Positions 1 through 8,106 of a stretch of 64,000 nt of DNA are shown one piece after another. The notes beneath the pieces are model-generated. The model was not told the origin of the DNA. It did no database searches and saw nothing but the letters and a program-made list of their open reading frames with translations. The stretch is from NCBI GenBank assembly GCA_001898835.1, contig MKVM01000003.1, forward strand, positions 248,001-312,000, read 5' to 3'. Position numbers and translations under genes: made by a program. Each line of letters opens with the position of its first letter. Position 1 is the first letter of the stretch. The DNA comes from Micrococcales bacterium 72-143. Lineage in GTDB: Bacteria; Actinomycetota; Actinomycetes; Actinomycetales; Microbacteriaceae.

Positions 1-256
1 TCGTCTCGCCGAGGTCCTCGATGGGGGAGATCTCCTCGAAGATCTCGTCGAGCCCGGTGGTCGTGGGTGCGGCCTTGTCGCCGGCGATCCGGGCCTTCCA
101 CGCCTCGTTGCCGACGAGCCAGTCGAAGCTCTCGGTCTGGAGTGCGAGGAGATCCGGGACGGTCAGCGTGTCCGTGATCTTGGCGAACGAGAGCCGCGAT
201 GCGCCGCGACCGTTCTTAGGGGAGTTCTTACTGGATGCGGAGCGCGCAGCAGCCAA
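1..256 (-). CDS. rpoB: DNA-directed RNA polymerase subunit beta, N-terminal fragment
   Basis: This is the beginning of the RNA polymerase beta subunit; the rest lies beyond the left edge. About 85 codons are present. They contain the typical actinobacterial opening ([16 protein letters not shown], then [18 protein letters not shown]). The start is read as TTG at 256-254, because AGGAGG-like bases (GGAGG) lie 9 nt upstream and the reading frame runs straight into the conserved segment. A consensus-like promoter sits about 165 bp upstream, so the mRNA has a long leader. Family assignment is by recognition of the conserved N-terminus; the TTG start is my inference. Confidence 0.93.
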   Translation of the reverse strand, partial: MAAARSASSKNSPKNGRGASRLSFAKITDTLTVPDLLALQTESFDWLVGNEAWKARIAGDKAAPTTTGLDEIFEEISPIEDLGET

Positions 257-421
257 AGGAAAACAACCTCCGTGAGACCCGTCGGTCTCAATTGGTGTCG
301 GTCAGTGAGGAGGCGCTCCGCGATCGTGGACGAGCCCGCCGCAATATTCGGGATCCGTCTTCGGGCACACACCGGCCGACCGCAATATGAGGGCAGGGTG
401 AAAGGGGGAGCGCAAAGAACA

Positions 422-451
422 ACTATAGGCCGGAACGACGCGCCGTGTCCA
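422..451 (-). promoter_or_regulatory. Probable rpoB promoter
   Basis: On the minus strand a TGGACA box (451-446) is followed after 18 bases by TATAGT (427-422). This is the best sigma70-type match in the gap. It would give a leader of roughly 160 nt before the rpoB start. The surrounding gap (257-526) shows no other gene. Confidence 0.7.
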
Positions 452-526
452 CTTATTCCTTGACTTTCTTTTCGCGCGGGTCTATAACCGACCATCCGGC
501 TCCCGGATGAGCGGATGCGGCGGATG

Positions 527-1279
527 TCAGTCCTCCACGATCTCGCCCACGCCCGACACGTCGCGCGTGATGCGGGGCGAGCCCGAGACGTGGATGTCGC
601 CGAGGCCCGAGATCTCGGCGTCCAGGGTGTCGGTCGCGTGCACGTGGATGTCGCCCGCCCCCGAGACCTCGGCCTCGGCACGGCGCAGCACGAGATCGGC
701 GGCCTTGATGCTGCCCGCCCCGTTCACCGTCAGCTCGGCCGAGTCCGCCCTGCCCTCGATATGCACGTCGCCCGCGCCGTTGATCTCGACGTCCACCTCG
801 GTGGCGTCGACCCCGGTCGCCCGCACGTCGCCGGCGCCATCGACCGTGATCTCGATCTCGTCGGCGACGGAGAAGTCGGCGGTCACGTCGCCGGCGCCCT
901 CGAGGTCGAGCTCGTCGAAGGAGCGCACGGTCAGCACGTAGTCGACCCTCCCGGAGGTCCAGCCCGCACCCCGGATGCCGAGCACGAGCGTGCCGCCCTC
1001 CTCCCGCACGGTGAGCCGCTCGCTGACGGACTTCGGCGCGCGCACGACGAGGCCGGGCTCGTCGCCGAGCTCCACCGTCACATCGCCCGCGGTCTCGAGG
1101 CGGAGGCCGTGGACCGCATCCGAGACCTCGTGGTTCGTCTCGACGCGGGGTCCGGTTGCGGGGCCCGACAGCCGCACGCAGCCGGCGAGGGCGAGCCCTG
1201 CGACGGCGACGGCCGCGAGGGCGGCGACGGTGCGGGCGGATGTGCGCCGTGCGGGGGTGCGGGGGGTGGTGGTGATCAT
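527..1279 (-). CDS. GIN-domain (DUF2807) lipoprotein
   Basis: A 250-residue exported lipoprotein. The N-terminus has basic residues, a hydrophobic stretch and a lipobox ending LALAGC, so it is probably lipidated and anchored outside the membrane. The rest is a beta-helix-like array of repeated G-A/L-G-D-I/V-x-V units (for example GAGDVTADF, GAGDVRATG, GAGDIHVHA), as in head-GIN/DUF2807 proteins. Their biochemical role is not settled. The ATG at 1279 is preceded by GAGGAG. An upstream in-frame extension exists but runs through a hairpin repeat, so it is not used. It is separate from rpoB in expression, with its own gap on each side. Confidence 0.85.
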   Translation of the reverse strand: MITTTPRTPARRTSARTVAALAAVAVAGLALAGCVRLSGPATGPRVETNHEVSDAVHGLRLETAGDVTVELGDEPGLVVRAPKSVSERLTVREEGGTLVLGIRGAGWTSGRVDYVLTVRSFDELDLEGAGDVTADFSVADEIEITVDGAGDVRATGVDATEVDVEINGAGDVHIEGRADSAELTVNGAGSIKAADLVLRRAEAEVSGAGDIHVHATDTLDAEISGLGDIHVSGSPRITRDVSGVGEIVED

Positions 1280-1386
1280 GGGGGTCTCCTCTCGTTCCTC
1301 CTCGAGCCTCCTCTCGGGGCGCGGCTGGCGCCAGACGGCAGACCCCCCGCGAGGGTGGGGTTGACCCCCGCATCCGTCTCGGGTTG

Positions 1387-1462
1387 CTCCGTTCGGGAGG
1401 GCGACACGCCGCAGTGACCGGGGCGGGGCCGCCGTGGCGGCGTGTCGTCCCCCCGAACGGAG
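1387..1462. repeat. Long hairpin element H1
   Basis: Inverted repeat with arms 1387-1412 and 1437-1462 (26 nt each, 24 matching) around a 24-nt spacer. It lies between two divergently transcribed genes, so it cannot be a simple terminator. It is one of about eleven long hairpins in the window. Confidence 0.85.
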
Positions 1463-1480
1463 TGGGGCGAGAATGGCGGG

Positions 1481-2338
1481 GTGGAGGAGTTGCCCGCCGT
1501 GCGCCTGTCGAACGGGATGCGCGCCGAGGTGCGCCCCGAACGGCTCACCGACGGCTACGAGCTCGTCGTCGACGGCACGCCGCAGTCGCACGTCGACCTC
1601 AACGACCCCACGCACCTCTTCTTCGAGTACATCGCGCGCATGGGACACGTGATCGACGAGCTGCGCGACCCCGGCGAGCCGATCACCGCACTGCACCTCG
1701 GGGCGGGCGCCCTCACCATCCCGCGCTACATCGCGGTCACGCGGCCCGGCTCACGGCAGCAGGTGATCGAGCTGGAGCCCGCGCTCGTGGAGCTCGTGCG
1801 CGAGCGGCTGCCGCTGCCTCGCGACGCATCCATCCGGGTGCGCTACGGCGACGCGCGCGAGGTGCTCGGACGGATGCCGAAGGGGTTGCTCGGGCAGGTG
1901 GACCTGCTCGTGGTGGACGTGTTCTCGGGCGCGCGCACTCCCGCGCACGTGACGAGCGTGGAGTTCTACGAGGAGTGCGCCGCGTTCCTCGCGCCCGACG
2001 GAGTGCTGCTCGCCAACATCGCGGACGGGCAGGGGGCGGCGTTCGCGCGCGGGCAGGCGGCGACGCTCGGGATGGTGTTCGCGGACGTCGCGGTGCTCGG
2101 CGAGGCGCAGGTGATCAAGGGGCGGCGCTTCGGCAACTTCGTGCTCGCGGCCTCGCCGACCGAGCTGCCGCTCGACTGGATGCCGCGGCTGCTGGCCGGG
2201 GGACCGCATCCGGCGCAGCTCGTGCACGGGGCGGCGCTGCGGGACTGGATCGCGGGTGCCGCCGTGGTGACGGATGCGACGGCGGTGGCCTCTCCTCCAC
2301 CGGGACGCGGGGTGTTCCAGATTCCCCCGAAGCGCTGA
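1481..2338 (+). CDS. Spermidine synthase-like methyltransferase-fold protein
   Basis: A 285-residue protein of the spermidine/spermine synthase-like class. The Rossmann methyltransferase core shows a glycine motif (LHLGAGALTIPRY), an acidic strand end (VIELEPALVEL), and a segment like the catalytic region (LLVVDVFSGARTP). Many actinobacterial members are of unproven substrate, and polyamine synthesis should not be assumed. The GTG at 1481 is chosen because a GAGAAT box ends exactly six bases before it, the leaderless pattern seen elsewhere here. An upstream GTG at 1442 lies inside hairpin H1. The sugar dehydrogenase gene follows after 42 nt. Confidence 0.8.
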   Translation: MEELPAVRLSNGMRAEVRPERLTDGYELVVDGTPQSHVDLNDPTHLFFEYIARMGHVIDELRDPGEPITALHLGAGALTIPRYIAVTRPGSRQQVIELEPALVELVRERLPLPRDASIRVRYGDAREVLGRMPKGLLGQVDLLVVDVFSGARTPAHVTSVEFYEECAAFLAPDGVLLANIADGQGAAFARGQAATLGMVFADVAVLGEAQVIKGRRFGNFVLAASPTELPLDWMPRLLAGGPHPAQLVHGAALRDWIAGAAVVTDATAVASPPPGRGVFQIPPKR

Positions 2339-2380
2339 TCGACGCGGGCGCGCGTCGGCGCGCGGTGCTGAAATGGAGGC

Positions 2381-3523
2381 ATGGTCTCCCGTCTCGCGCT
2401 CCCCGCGGCTGCGCTCGCCGCGACGCTGCTCACGGGGACCCTGCTCGCCGGGTGCGTGGCCTCGGAACCCGTGGGGGATCCGCCGACGGGCGGTGCCCCC
2501 ACGAGCGCGTCGCCGCAGCGGGGGCCCGTGCAGCCCGCGGGCGACCCCGTGGTCGTGGCATCGGGGCTCGTGAGCCCCTGGTCGGTCGTGCTCCTGCCGG
2601 GCGCGCCCGGCGAGGCGCTCGTGAGCGAGCGCGACACGGGCGTCGTGCAGCACCTCTCGGCCGGCGGCGCGCTCGCGCCCGTCGGCACCGTGCCGGGCGT
2701 CGTGCACGAGGGCGAGGGGGGCCTGCTGGGGCTCGCGCTGCTCGGCGAGGCGGGCGACGGCTGGCTCTACGCGTACCTCACCACGGCATCCGACAACCGC
2801 ATCGTGCGCATGCCGCTCGGCGACGATCTCGCCCTCGGCGCACCCGTCGAGGTGCTCACGGGCCTCCCGAAGGCGCGCAACCACGACGGCGGGCGCATCG
2901 CCTTCGGGCCGGACGGGATGCTGTACGCGACGGTCGGCGACGCGGGCTCGCCGGCGCGGGCGCAGGACCGGGCCAGCCTGGGCGGCAAGATCCTGCGGAT
3001 GACGCCCGAGGGAGCGGTGCCCGGCGACAACCCCTTCGCCGGGTCGCTCGTGTACTCGCTCGGGCACCGAAATCCGCAGGGCCTCGCCTGGGATGCGAGC
3101 GGGCAGCTGTACGCGGCGGAGTTCGGCCAGGACACCTGGGACGAGGTGAACCGCATCGTGCCGGGCGGCAACTACGGATGGCCCGAGGTCGAGGGCACCG
3201 GTGGCGCGGCCGACGGGTTCGTCGACCCGCTCGTACAGTGGCCGACCGACGAGGCGAGCCCGAGCGCGCTCGCCTACGTCGACGGCACCTTCTTCCTCGC
3301 GGGGCTCGGGGGGCGGCGGCTGTGGGCCCTCTACCCCACGGCCGACGGCGGGCTCGACCCGGTGGCCTGGTTCGACGGCGAGTACGGCCGCATCCGCGAC
3401 GTGCTGCCCGCGGCCGACGGCACCCTCTGGTTCGTGACCAACAACACCGACGGCCGCGGCTCGCCGGGCCCCGACGACGACCGCATCCTGTCGGTGCGCC
3501 TCGTGCCGCTGCAGGAGGGCTGA
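2381..3523 (+). CDS. PQQ-dependent aldose sugar dehydrogenase family lipoprotein
   Basis: A 380-residue lipoprotein with lipobox TLLAGC near residue 24 and a Pro/Gly/Ser-rich linker, followed by a six-bladed beta-propeller of the glucose/sorbosone dehydrogenase family. Visible family marks are NHDGGRIAFGPDG, the SLGHRNPQGLAWD segment carrying the conserved histidine, and EFGQDTWDEVNRI with GGNYGWP. Members oxidise aldose sugars outside the membrane with PQQ. No PQQ synthesis genes are in the window, so cofactor and activity are inferred. The next gene starts 4 nt after the stop, so the two are probably co-transcribed. Confidence 0.87.
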   Translation: MVSRLALPAAALAATLLTGTLLAGCVASEPVGDPPTGGAPTSASPQRGPVQPAGDPVVVASGLVSPWSVVLLPGAPGEALVSERDTGVVQHLSAGGALAPVGTVPGVVHEGEGGLLGLALLGEAGDGWLYAYLTTASDNRIVRMPLGDDLALGAPVEVLTGLPKARNHDGGRIAFGPDGMLYATVGDAGSPARAQDRASLGGKILRMTPEGAVPGDNPFAGSLVYSLGHRNPQGLAWDASGQLYAAEFGQDTWDEVNRIVPGGNYGWPEVEGTGGAADGFVDPLVQWPTDEASPSALAYVDGTFFLAGLGGRRLWALYPTADGGLDPVAWFDGEYGRIRDVLPAADGTLWFVTNNTDGRGSPGPDDDRILSVRLVPLQEG

Positions 3524-3527
3524 GCGG

Positions 3528-3980
3528 ATGGCGGAGCTCGCGCGCGTGCGCGCCTGGGCCGATGCGCTCATCCGGCTGCACCTCGACCCCGAGTGGACGT
3601 TCGCGTTCGACCACGCGAAGACACGGGCGGGCCTGTGCAACTACACGGCCAAGCGCATCTCGGTGTCACGGCACATCGCGACGCTGTCGGAGGACGACGA
3701 CATCCACCAGGTGCTGCTGCACGAGGTGGCGCACGCCATCGCGGGGCAGCGGGCCGGGCACGGCCCGCGATGGAGGAAGGTCGCGGCGGAGCTCGGCTAC
3801 GCGGGCGGCCGCACGCACGACGGGCCGGTGCCGACCGAGCTCGCGCCGTGGGTGGGCACCTGCCCCAACGGGCACGTGAGCTACCGCTACCGCCGGCCGA
3901 CGCGGCCGACCTCGTGCGGGGTGTGCTCACGACGGTTCGATCCGGCGCTGCGGATCGCCTGGGTGCAACGCGGCCGCTGA
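3528..3980 (+). CDS. SprT-like zinc metalloprotease domain protein
   Basis: A 150-residue protein with a SprT-like domain. The zinc-binding HEVAH motif is at residues 65-69, and a C-terminal zinc-ribbon (CPNGH about residue 115, CGVC about residue 130) follows. The family includes DNA-protein crosslink proteases of the Spartan type and many uncharacterised bacterial members. Its start lies 4 nt after the preceding stop, with GGAGGG overlapping that gene's end, which suggests translational coupling. The link to a sugar dehydrogenase has no obvious functional reason. Confidence 0.85.
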   Translation: MAELARVRAWADALIRLHLDPEWTFAFDHAKTRAGLCNYTAKRISVSRHIATLSEDDDIHQVLLHEVAHAIAGQRAGHGPRWRKVAAELGYAGGRTHDGPVPTELAPWVGTCPNGHVSYRYRRPTRPTSCGVCSRRFDPALRIAWVQRGR

Positions 3981-4042
3981 TCGCGCAGCCCGCGCAGCCG
4001 AGGTGTCCAAACCAGCGGCGCGAGCGTGCTGATTCGGCCGCC

Positions 4043-4063
4043 GTAACCTTCTAAACTAGTTAC
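4043..4063 (+). promoter_or_regulatory. Leaderless promoter with GTAAC/GTTAC palindrome
   Basis: GTAAC at 4043-4047 and GTTAC at 4059-4063 form an inverted repeat ending directly at the ATG. Inside it, TAAACT (4052-4057) sits six bases before the start, so transcription probably begins on the ATG itself. A repressor bound to the palindrome would cover both the -10 box and the start, which fits autoregulation. Confidence 0.55.
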
Positions 4064-4639
4064 ATGAGCACCGGTCAATGGATGACGCCCTCCGAGGGAG
4101 CAGCCTGGTTCTTCGACGCGGGCGCCGAGAGCCTCGACTTCGCCTACACGGGCGCGCTCGCCGACGAGCGCCTCCACTCCCCCGAAGACCTCGCCGGCTG
4201 GCTCGCAGAGCACCTCGCCCACCCGGCGCCCGAGGTGGGCGAACGCGACCTCGCCGACGCCCTCATCCTGCGTGAGGCGCTCGCCCGGCTCCACCTCGCG
4301 GCCGCCGACCACACGCCGTTCGCGCCCGACGACATCGACACGCTCAACCTCTTCGCCGCGACCCCCGACATCCCGCCCGCGCTCGCCGGCGGGCGGCGGC
4401 AGGCCGGCGCGGGCCGCATCCGCGTCGCCCAGGCGCTGTCGACCCTCGCCCGCGAGGCGGTCGCGAGCCTCGCCGTGCGCGACGAGGGCCGCATCCGCCG
4501 CTGCGCCGCCGACGACTGCCGGCTGGTGTTCCGCGACGAGTCGCGCACCAACAGCCGCCGCTGGTGCTCGATGCAACGCTGCGGCAACCGCGCCAAGGTG
4601 CGCGCGCATCGCGAGCGCGAGCGCGCGGCACGCAGCTGA
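4064..4639 (+). CDS. ABATE-domain, CGNR zinc-finger transcription regulator
   Basis: A 191-residue protein of the ABATE/CGNR group. The N-terminal two thirds is the ABATE domain. The C-terminus (about residues 158-190) is the CGNR zinc finger, with C-x4-C, then WCSMQRCGNRAKVRAHR, a stress-linked DNA-binding module in actinobacteria. It appears monocistronic and convergent with the DUF427 gene. The ATG has no Shine-Dalgarno and directly abuts a -10 box, so the mRNA is probably leaderless. It may bind the palindrome over its own start; this is inference. Confidence 0.86.
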   Translation: MSTGQWMTPSEGAAWFFDAGAESLDFAYTGALADERLHSPEDLAGWLAEHLAHPAPEVGERDLADALILREALARLHLAAADHTPFAPDDIDTLNLFAATPDIPPALAGGRRQAGAGRIRVAQALSTLAREAVASLAVRDEGRIRRCAADDCRLVFRDESRTNSRRWCSMQRCGNRAKVRAHRERERAARS

Positions 4640-4650
4640 CGGGGGCGACC

Positions 4651-4671
4651 GCGGCGGGCTCAATCCGCCGC
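4651..4671. terminator. Possible bidirectional terminator hairpin
   Basis: GCGGCGG (4651-4657) pairs with CCGCCGC (4665-4671) across a 7-nt loop, between two convergent genes. There is no T tract, so the call rests on position and structure only. Confidence 0.4.
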
Positions 4672-4708
4672 TCGAGTCGCGCCCCGGCTCTCCTCGGCGC
4701 CTGAGCTG

Positions 4709-5017
4709 TCAGGCCTCGGTGACCTGCACGTCCTTCCAGAAGGCGACGTAGCCGCTGAAGTCGCGGCCCACCTTCTCGATCGCCGTGGGATACGGCTCCG
4801 GGTACGCCCACGCGCGGTCGGTGAGCCACTGCTCACCGGAGCGCACGCTGAAGTACTGGCACTCGCCCTTCCACGGGCAGGTGTACGGCGTGGGGCTGTC
4901 GCGCAGCACCCCCTCCGCGACCGACGACGGCGGGAAGTAGACGTTCCCCTCGATGTGCACGACATCGGCCTCGTCGGCCTGCGCGATGACCTGATCTCCG
5001 AGCTTCGCCTGGTACAT
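4709..5017 (-). CDS. DUF427 family protein
   Basis: A 102-residue protein with the compact DUF427 fold. Recognisable parts are VVHIEGNVYFPPSSV and TPYTCPWKGECQYFSV, the latter with the family's conserved TxCPWKG segment. The molecular role of the family is not known; in fungi and bacteria it occurs as a small stand-alone protein. The ATG at 5017 is supported by TAGCCT ending six bases upstream, a leaderless layout. Confidence 0.88.
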   Translation of the reverse strand: MYQAKLGDQVIAQADEADVVHIEGNVYFPPSSVAEGVLRDSPTPYTCPWKGECQYFSVRSGEQWLTDRAWAYPEPYPTAIEKVGRDFSGYVAFWKDVQVTEA

Positions 5018-5055
5018 GATGCGAGGCTACGCCCGGGCACCGCCGGGATGCTGGA

Positions 5056-5502
5056 TCAGAACCCGACGTCGGCAAGGTGCGGAGCGCCGTGTCGCAGCAC
5101 CTTCACGACCACTCCGCGCGACCGCAGTGCCCCGAGGGTACGGGCCTCCTCATCGGTCGCCCGCCCGAGCGCACGCCGGTTCGCCACCACGAGCACGTCA
5201 CCCCGCTGGAGGTGGCCGAAAGAACGCTCGAGCCGCTGCTCCCACGTCTCGTGGCTCTCGGGAGCCGGATGCCGGAAGTCGTGGATCGCCACCCCGAACC
5301 GCGTCAGGTCGGCACGCTGCTCCACGATCGGCGGAAGGTCGTCGCGGGCCACCACGAGCCCGACGAGTCGCGCGCCCTCGGGACGGGCACGCCACCATTC
5401 GCCGTCCCGTTGCAGCTCCACGAAACACTCCGGACAGCTGGCCAACTGGTGCCCATGGGCGCCGAGCGCCGCCGTCGGCTCGTTGTCACCCGTCACCGGC
5501 AT
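5056..5502 (-). CDS. Short protein with a degenerate serine-recombinase (resolvase-like) domain
   Basis: A 148-residue protein. The first 40 residues carry CPEC and are not recognised. Residues about 50-140 resemble a resolvase N-terminal domain: GLVVARDDLPPIVEQRADL would align with GYxRVSTxDQ...QRxAL, and GDVLVVANRRALGR with GDxLVVxxLDRLGR, followed by LRSRGVVVKVL. The catalytic serine and its neighbouring arginine are not in the expected place, so it should be inactive as a recombinase. It follows the ComB-like gene on the same strand after about 50 nt. The start could be the GTG three codons earlier. There are no flanking repeats to mark it as mobile. Confidence 0.55.
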   Translation of the reverse strand: MPVTGDNEPTAALGAHGHQLASCPECFVELQRDGEWWRARPEGARLVGLVVARDDLPPIVEQRADLTRFGVAIHDFRHPAPESHETWEQRLERSFGHLQRGDVLVVANRRALGRATDEEARTLGALRSRGVVVKVLRHGAPHLADVGF

Positions 5503-5552
5503 CCCGACCACCGTCCCTCGCTCCCGTGCCCAGTCTCGCAGGTCGAGGCGCG

Positions 5553-6047
5553 TCAGCGGATTCGCTCGACCTCGGCCACGGGGTCGAGGTTGAGCTGCAC
5601 CCCGCCCAGCTCGCGCGCCGAGACGGAGGCCGTGACGAGGTGGCGTGTCGCGTTGCGCAGGCCCGCATAGGCGGAGGCGGCGGCCGCCGCCTCCGGGGAG
5701 GTGTGGTCGATGCCGAGGTCGGAGATCGCCGAGATGACGGCGCCGGCGGCGAGCAGGTCCTCGACCGCGAACCGCAGGGTGCCGTCCTCCTGGCGCGCGC
5801 CCGCCGCGACGACAGCGATCACGAAGCGGCCGCCCAGCTCGGCCTGGCGCACGAGCGACCACCGGGCGACGGCATCCGCGCTGCGCAGAGCGCCCGCGAC
5901 CACCTCGACCCCGAGCTCCGGCACCTCCTCGGAGCCCAGCTCGTCGACCCACACCACCGCGTGCACGCCGTCGGCGACCGCGCGGGCGCCCTCGGCACCC
6001 CACTCGAAGCGGACCTGGTAGTAGCTCTGGGCGCGGTGCGAACTCAT
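5553..6047 (-). CDS. 2-phosphosulfolactate phosphatase (ComB)-like protein
   Basis: A 164-residue protein resembling the short actinobacterial ComB-like family. Typical pieces are YYQVRFEWGAEG near the start, FAVEDLLAAGAVISAI and IDHTSPEAAAAASAY. Archaeal ComB removes phosphate in coenzyme M synthesis; actinobacteria do not make coenzyme M in the usual sense, so the true substrate here is unknown. The ATG at 6047 is preceded by GGAGG very closely and by TACCCT seven bases upstream, so the message may be leaderless or have a very short leader. Confidence 0.65.
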   Translation of the reverse strand: MSSHRAQSYYQVRFEWGAEGARAVADGVHAVVWVDELGSEEVPELGVEVVAGALRSADAVARWSLVRQAELGGRFVIAVVAAGARQEDGTLRFAVEDLLAAGAVISAISDLGIDHTSPEAAAAASAYAGLRNATRHLVTASVSARELGGVQLNLDPVAEVERIR

Positions 6048-6273
6048 GCCTCCGAGGGTATCGACGCCTGGGGATCCGCCCCGAAGTCGGATGTCACGGG
6101 CCGACATCCTGTACGGTTGCGGTGGCGCACCTCAGCGCCCGCGTCGTGAACGCATCCCTCGTCGCCCGATCGGCTCCGCGCCCGGCGACTGACATCTCTT
6201 CCCGGCGAACCGACGTGCCGTCCGGCACGCTCGCCCACCGTGCGCCAGCGCGCACACCACCCGAAAGCACCCC

Positions 6274-7794
6274 ATGACCACCGACTTCCGCACGCTCGGC
6301 GTGCCCGCCCCGCTCGTCGCCGCCCTCGCGGCCGACGGCAAGACCGAGGCGTTCCCCATCCAGGCCGACACCCTGCCCGACACCCTCGCCGGACGCGACG
6401 TGCTCGGCCGCGGCCGCACCGGATCCGGCAAGACCATCGCCTTCGCCCTCCCGCTCGTCGCGCGCCTCGGCACGAAGCTGTCCGGCGGACGGCGCCGCGG
6501 CGGCCTGCCGCTCGGCCTCGTGCTCGCGCCGACCCGCGAGCTGGCCACCCAGATCGCCGCGACGCTCACCCCGCTCGCCGACGCCTACGGCCTCACCGTC
6601 ACCACCATCTACGGCGGCGTCTCGCAGAACCGCCAGGTGGCGGCGCTGCGCGACGGCGTCGACATCATCGTCGCCTGCCCCGGCCGCCTCGAGGACCTCA
6701 TGGGGCAGCGACTCGTGCGCCTCGACGCGATCGAGATCACCGTCATCGACGAGGCCGACCACATGGCCGACCTCGGCTTCCTGCCCGGCGTCACGCGCAT
6801 CCTCGCGGCGACCCCCGCGGGCGGACAGCGCCTGCTGTTCTCGGCGACGCTCGACAACGGCGTCGACAAGCTCGTCAAGCGTTTCCTCGAGAACCCCGTC
6901 ATGCACTCGGTCGACGAGATCGACCAGCCGCCGGTGAAGATGACCCACCACGTGTTCGGCACGGCCGACGCGGAGGCGAAGAAGGAGCTCGTGCGCACCC
7001 TCGCCTCGGGGCGCGGACGCCGCATCCTGTTCATGCGCACCAAGCACCACGCGAAGAAGCTCGCCCAGCAGCTCACGGCGTCCGGCATCCCGGCGGTCGA
7101 CCTGCACGGCAACCTGTCGCAGCCGCAGCGCGACCGCAACCTCGCGGCGTTCTCCTCGGGCGAGGTGCGCGTGCTCGTCGCGACGGATGTGGCGGCGCGC
7201 GGCGTGCACGTCGACGACGTCGAGCTCGTCGTGCACGTCGACCCGCCCATGGAGCACAAGGCCTACCTGCACCGCTCGGGCCGCACCGCCCGCGCGGGCT
7301 CGGAGGGCGACGTGGTCACCCTCGTGCTGCCCGCGCAGGAGAGGGACGTGGCGCAGCTCATGCGCAAGGCCGGCATCACCGCGACCGTGCAGAAGGTGGC
7401 GGCGGATGCGGCCCCCGTCAGCGCGCTCGTCGGCGAGGTCGCCGCGTACGTGACCCCCGAGCCGCGCGCCCCGCGGCAGCAGCAGGGCGGCGGCGGACGC
7501 AGCCAGGGCGCCAACGCGCAGCGCAAGCGCGCAGCGCGCGAGGCACGGGATGCCGGGCAGCAGGCGCGGACGGACCGGCCGCGCCGCGACCGCTCGGGGC
7601 GGCCCGCGAAGCAGGGGCAGGGCGCGGGGTCATCCTCCGGCGCGCGCACCGCATCCGGGTCCGGCCGCGGCGGACGCGCGGGCGCCTCGGGCGGAACCCG
7701 CTCGGGCAGCACGCCCGTCTACAGCTCCTCGTCGGCGGCTCCGCAGGGCAACCCGCGCCGCGGCGGACGGCGCGCGGCGCGCCCGGCCGGCTGA
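6274..7794 (+). CDS. DEAD-box ATP-dependent RNA helicase
   Basis: A 506-residue DEAD-box protein. The Q-motif region (TEAFPIQADTLP) is followed by Walker A GRTGSGKT at 47-54, PTRELATQ near 86, the DEAD motif (VIDEADHMADLGF) near 158, SAT near 190, and the C-terminal motif HRSGRTARAG near 332. Residues from about 395 to the end are a low-complexity Arg/Gly/Ser-rich basic tail, typical of actinobacterial RhlE-like helicases and probably RNA-binding. Such proteins remodel rRNA or mRNA structure. A leader of up to 226 nt separates it from the divergent ComB-like gene; no clear cold-shock element was recognised there. Confidence 0.93.
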   Translation: MTTDFRTLGVPAPLVAALAADGKTEAFPIQADTLPDTLAGRDVLGRGRTGSGKTIAFALPLVARLGTKLSGGRRRGGLPLGLVLAPTRELATQIAATLTPLADAYGLTVTTIYGGVSQNRQVAALRDGVDIIVACPGRLEDLMGQRLVRLDAIEITVIDEADHMADLGFLPGVTRILAATPAGGQRLLFSATLDNGVDKLVKRFLENPVMHSVDEIDQPPVKMTHHVFGTADAEAKKELVRTLASGRGRRILFMRTKHHAKKLAQQLTASGIPAVDLHGNLSQPQRDRNLAAFSSGEVRVLVATDVAARGVHVDDVELVVHVDPPMEHKAYLHRSGRTARAGSEGDVVTLVLPAQERDVAQLMRKAGITATVQKVAADAAPVSALVGEVAAYVTPEPRAPRQQQGGGGRSQGANAQRKRAAREARDAGQQARTDRPRRDRSGRPAKQGQGAGSSSGARTASGSGRGGRAGASGGTRSGSTPVYSSSSAAPQGNPRRGGRRAARPAG

Positions 7795-7943
7795 CGTGGT
7801 GGCGCGCCCGCCTGTGCGTGAGGCGTCATAGCCGCGGCGGCGCATCCGGGCCACCGGCGCACCCGCACACCCGCACACTCGCAGGGGCAAGCACCAGCGG
7901 CTCACCGCATCCGTAGCGCGAGAAGCGGACGGCGAAACTGCCA

Positions 7944-7971
7944 CGCGGCGGGAGTAGTTGCTCCCGCCGCG
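7944..7971. repeat. Hairpin element H2
   Basis: A perfect 11-bp stem (7944-7954 with 7961-7971) around a 6-nt loop. It overlaps the first unit of the direct repeat array that follows. It could also end transcription of the helicase gene, which is about 150 nt upstream. Confidence 0.7.
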
Positions 7972-8038
7972 CACAAGTTGCTCCGCCCGCGACGGCGGTT
8001 CCTCCCGCCGACGGGGTCGTTGCTCCCGCCGACGAGCC
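7957..8038 (+). repeat. Degenerate direct repeat, about four units of 20-21 bases
   Basis: Units begin at 7957, 7977, 7998 and 8019. Each opens with GTTGCTCCCGCCG or a one- or two-base variant. There are no unique spacers, so this is not a CRISPR array. Confidence 0.65.
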
Positions 8039-8106
8039 GGCTCCGCAGGGGCGGGCACCGGCGCGGCGGGCACCGGCCACCCGATCGGGGCAGGACGGCC
8101 GGGGAG

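Larger units (their letters stand above)
7795..8106. other. Gene-free stretch with repeats
   Basis: This 312-base gap between convergent genes holds no convincing coding sequence. Its right half contains a short perfect hairpin and a degenerate 20-21-base direct repeat (listed separately). The rest shows only GC-rich sequence. Confidence 0.7.

Noticed and set aside
453-1373. Arg-rich open frames over the GIN lipoprotein gene
   Set aside because: They overlap a gene with lipobox and repeated GIN units; their composition is that of out-of-frame GC-rich DNA.
5056-5502. Serine recombinase as sign of an integrated mobile element
   Set aside because: The active-site serine is missing, the DNA-binding region is absent, and no att-like direct repeats or phage genes surround it.
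6048-6273. Riboswitch or cold-shock leader before the DEAD-box helicase
   Set aside because: The 226-nt gap shows no recognisable conserved motif or cold-box sequence; it is shared with a divergent gene.
7957-8038. Possible CRISPR array
   Set aside because: The units are directly adjacent with no unique spacers, and no cas genes are present.
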